Origin: an uncultured Lachnospiraceae bacterium
GTDB lineage: Bacteria > Bacillota > Clostridia > Lachnospirales > Lachnospiraceae
Direction of reading: 5' to 3'
Assembly: GCA_947177515.1 (NCBI GenBank)
Contig: CAMWUU010000153.1
Span: 1 to 7,842, forward strand
Length of the DNA: 7,842 bases
Shown here: positions 6,822 to 7,842 of the stretch, one piece after another
Position numbering within the stretch: position 1 is the first letter of the stretch
Layout: every line of letters begins with the position of its first letter
The notes under the pieces: generated by a model
Database searches by the model: none
Told to the model about the DNA's origin: nothing
The model's input: only the letters and a program-made list of their open reading frames with translations
Position numbers and translations under genes: made by a program

Positions 6822-6895
6822 ATAATTAGGAAAAAGGGAGGCTTGCGGAACGAAAACAGCAAGTATCCGGAAAATGAGAAAGGAGAATGATGATT

Positions 6896-7201
6896 ATGGA
6901 AATCAGGGAAAGTGAAAAGAAACGGGAAAAAAGGGGACGGATATGGAAACTGTTCTTGGCATTTGTTCTGCTTGCTACACAGATATTTGCAGGAAATATC
7001 CGTGTGGATGCAGCAGAAAGACCATCGCTAGATATTACGGGGCTTTCGATGTCAGTTGGGCAGACACAGCGATTAAAAGTATCCAATGCAAAAGAAGTAA
7101 AATGGAGTTCATCAAAAAGATCGGTTGCAACTGTAAGCAGCCAGGGGGTGGTTCGGGCGAGAAAAGCAGGGAGGACAACCATCACTGCAAGATACTATTG
7201 A
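6896..7201 (+). CDS. Small secreted protein with one Big_2 (bacterial Ig-like) domain, apparently C-terminally clipped
   Basis: The product is 101 residues from ATG 6896, chosen because AGGAG at 6881-6885 then has a ten-base spacer. In-frame ATGs at 6890 and 6887 are only four and one bases from the site, so 6890 remains possible. A basic N terminus (KKREKRGR) and hydrophobic core (about 16-32) form a signal peptide with a likely cut after VDA39. Residues 46-101 match a Big_2 domain: ITGLSMSVGQTQRLKV, then VKWSSSKRSVATVSSQGVV and ITARY. Such domains are usually in surface adhesins and wall proteins. Here the frame stops (TGA 7199-7201) right after ITARYY, where Big_2 normally has a further beta strand ending in V-x-V. 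Neither other forward frame continues the domain, so this is not a simple frameshift. It may be a true mini-protein or the remnant of a longer surface protein. No wall anchor motif is present. Confidence 0.68.
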   Translation: MEIRESEKKREKRGRIWKLFLAFVLLATQIFAGNIRVDAAERPSLDITGLSMSVGQTQRLKVSNAKEVKWSSSKRSVATVSSQGVVRARKAGRTTITARYY

Positions 7202-7226
7202 CTTTGGTGACTCCATCTGTTAATAT
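7198..7226 (+). promoter_or_regulatory. Promoter of the TetR-family gene
   Basis: TTGACT at 7198-7203 and TAATAT at 7221-7226 are exactly 17 bases apart. The -35 box overlaps the TGA stop of the Big_2 gene, so the regulator can be transcribed independently of its neighbour. The start would be near 7233, about 29 nt before the TTG start codon. Confidence 0.72.
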
Positions 7227-7231
7227 GAAAG

Positions 7232-7245
7232 CATGTACTTGCATG
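7232..7245. promoter_or_regulatory. Possible autoregulatory operator of the TetR gene
   Basis: CATGTACTTGCATG is an imperfect dyad with CATG at both ends. It lies between the -10 box and the ribosome binding site of the TetR-family gene, a common place for self-repression. It is short and CATG is self-complementary, so chance is a real possibility. Confidence 0.3.
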
Positions 7246-7261
7246 AAGGAGGGGGACAGAT

Positions 7262-7837
7262 TTGGATGAAACAAGTCAGAAAATAATTGATGCAGCAATG
7301 ACATTAGTTCGGGACAAGGGGTATGTTGCAACAACTACGAAAGAGATTGCGAAGATGGCTGGTGTAAATGAGTGTACCTTATTCCGCAAGTTTGAGAGCA
7401 AAAAGGATATTGTTTTACAGGGGGCAAACCAGGCAGGCTGGCGGGCGAATATTATACCGGAGATTTTTGAAAAGATAGAGTGGGATTTACAGGCAGACTT
7501 GGAAATGTTTATGAGGGCATATATGGACAGGATGACACCGGATTTTGTCAATCTGTCAATCGGTCTTAGGGCACCACAGATCTATGAGGAAACCAAACAG
7601 CTTATTATGAAAGTTCCACAGGCTTTTTTGGGGACATTTACCGATTACCTAAATAAGATGTGCGTGATGGGAAAAATACCAAAGAAGGACTTTAAGACGC
7701 TGGCATTAACAGTATTTTCGGCAACATTTGGCTATACGTTTTTAAATGCATCGTTCGGAAAAGAGCTTACCGAGATGGAAAAGGATGAGTATATTAAAGA
7801 AAGTGTGCAGATGTTTGTAAAAGGAATCAATCAGTAA
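7262..7837 (+). CDS. TetR/AcrR family transcriptional regulator
   Basis: This 191-residue protein is of normal length for a TetR dimer. The N-terminal DNA-binding domain (about 5-50) has the family pattern: IIDAAMTLVRDKGYVATTTKEIA, then AGVNECTLFRKFESKKDIV, with the helix-turn-helix near 25-44. The rest (about 55-190) is the variable all-helical ligand-binding and dimerisation domain, so the effector cannot be read from sequence. The start is TTG at 7262, with AAGGAGGGGG at 7246-7255 correctly placed before it. The overlapping ATG at 7266 is in another frame and stops after six codons. TetR repressors commonly control an adjacent transporter or enzyme gene. The likely target lies beyond the right edge, since the gene ends five bases before it. 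A weak dyad in its own leader suggests possible autoregulation. Confidence 0.93.
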   Translation: MDETSQKIIDAAMTLVRDKGYVATTTKEIAKMAGVNECTLFRKFESKKDIVLQGANQAGWRANIIPEIFEKIEWDLQADLEMFMRAYMDRMTPDFVNLSIGLRAPQIYEETKQLIMKVPQAFLGTFTDYLNKMCVMGKIPKKDFKTLALTVFSATFGYTFLNASFGKELTEMEKDEYIKESVQMFVKGINQ

Positions 7838-7842
7838 GATTT

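Noticed and set aside
6799..6826. TTCAAA-16-TATAAT as a promoter for the Big_2 gene
   Set aside because: The -10 box is good but the -35 is poor and sits in the loop and arm of the terminator, so the support is too weak to list.
6943..7269. 108-codon plus-strand frame overlapping the Big_2 gene
   Set aside because: It is a cysteine-rich shadow of the Big_2 coding sequence in another frame, with no signal peptide or domain, and it does not continue the Big_2 domain.

Overview
The window looks like chromosomal DNA from a low-GC Firmicute, most likely a gut clostridium of the Lachnospiraceae type. This is inferred from strong AGGAG-type ribosome binding sites, consensus sigma-A style promoters, a BlaR1-like M56 sensor peptidase, a small secreted Big_2 (Ig-like) protein and clostridial-style RmlA and chain-length proteins. 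No rRNA, tRNA, CRISPR array, transposase or phage gene was seen.

Left part (1-3561, + strand): the 3' end of a surface-polysaccharide locus. It holds a multi-spanning acyltransferase-3-like membrane protein cut by the window edge, then rmlA (glucose-1-phosphate thymidylyltransferase, first step to dTDP-rhamnose). Last is a Wzz/Wzc-like chain-length gene that carries an in-frame amber stop at codon 23 but is otherwise open for 499 codons. Base composition changes sharply here: the acyltransferase is very AT-rich, rmlA is intermediate, and the chain-length gene is GC-richer. This suggests a variable exchanged segment joined to a more resident gene. A strong bidirectional terminator closes the locus.

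Middle (3603-6099): a convergent minus-strand gene for a 716-residue BlaR1/MecR1-type M56 membrane metallopeptidase. It has an intact HELTH zinc site, but its ectodomain carries roughly 30-residue repeats and a C-terminal beta domain instead of a penicillin-binding domain. Its promoter (TTGACA-17-TATATT) is overlapped by two AACA-N3-TGTT dyads that look like BlaI/MecI-family operators, yet no blaI gene is adjacent. A 346-nt divergent intergenic region follows.

Right part (6100-7842, + strand): a 207-residue zinc-ribbon protein of unknown function with its own promoter and a strong terminator. Next come a small secreted single Big_2 protein that seems clipped at its C terminus, and a TetR-family regulator starting at TTG. 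A near-consensus promoter for the TetR gene begins on the stop codon of the Big_2 gene.

The genes do not form one obvious pathway. The common theme is the cell envelope (polysaccharide synthesis, an envelope-stress-type sensor, a secreted Ig-like protein) plus local regulators. The best candidates for something new are the repeat-bearing orphan M56 sensor with its operator pair and the degenerate kinase-like tail on the interrupted chain-length protein.
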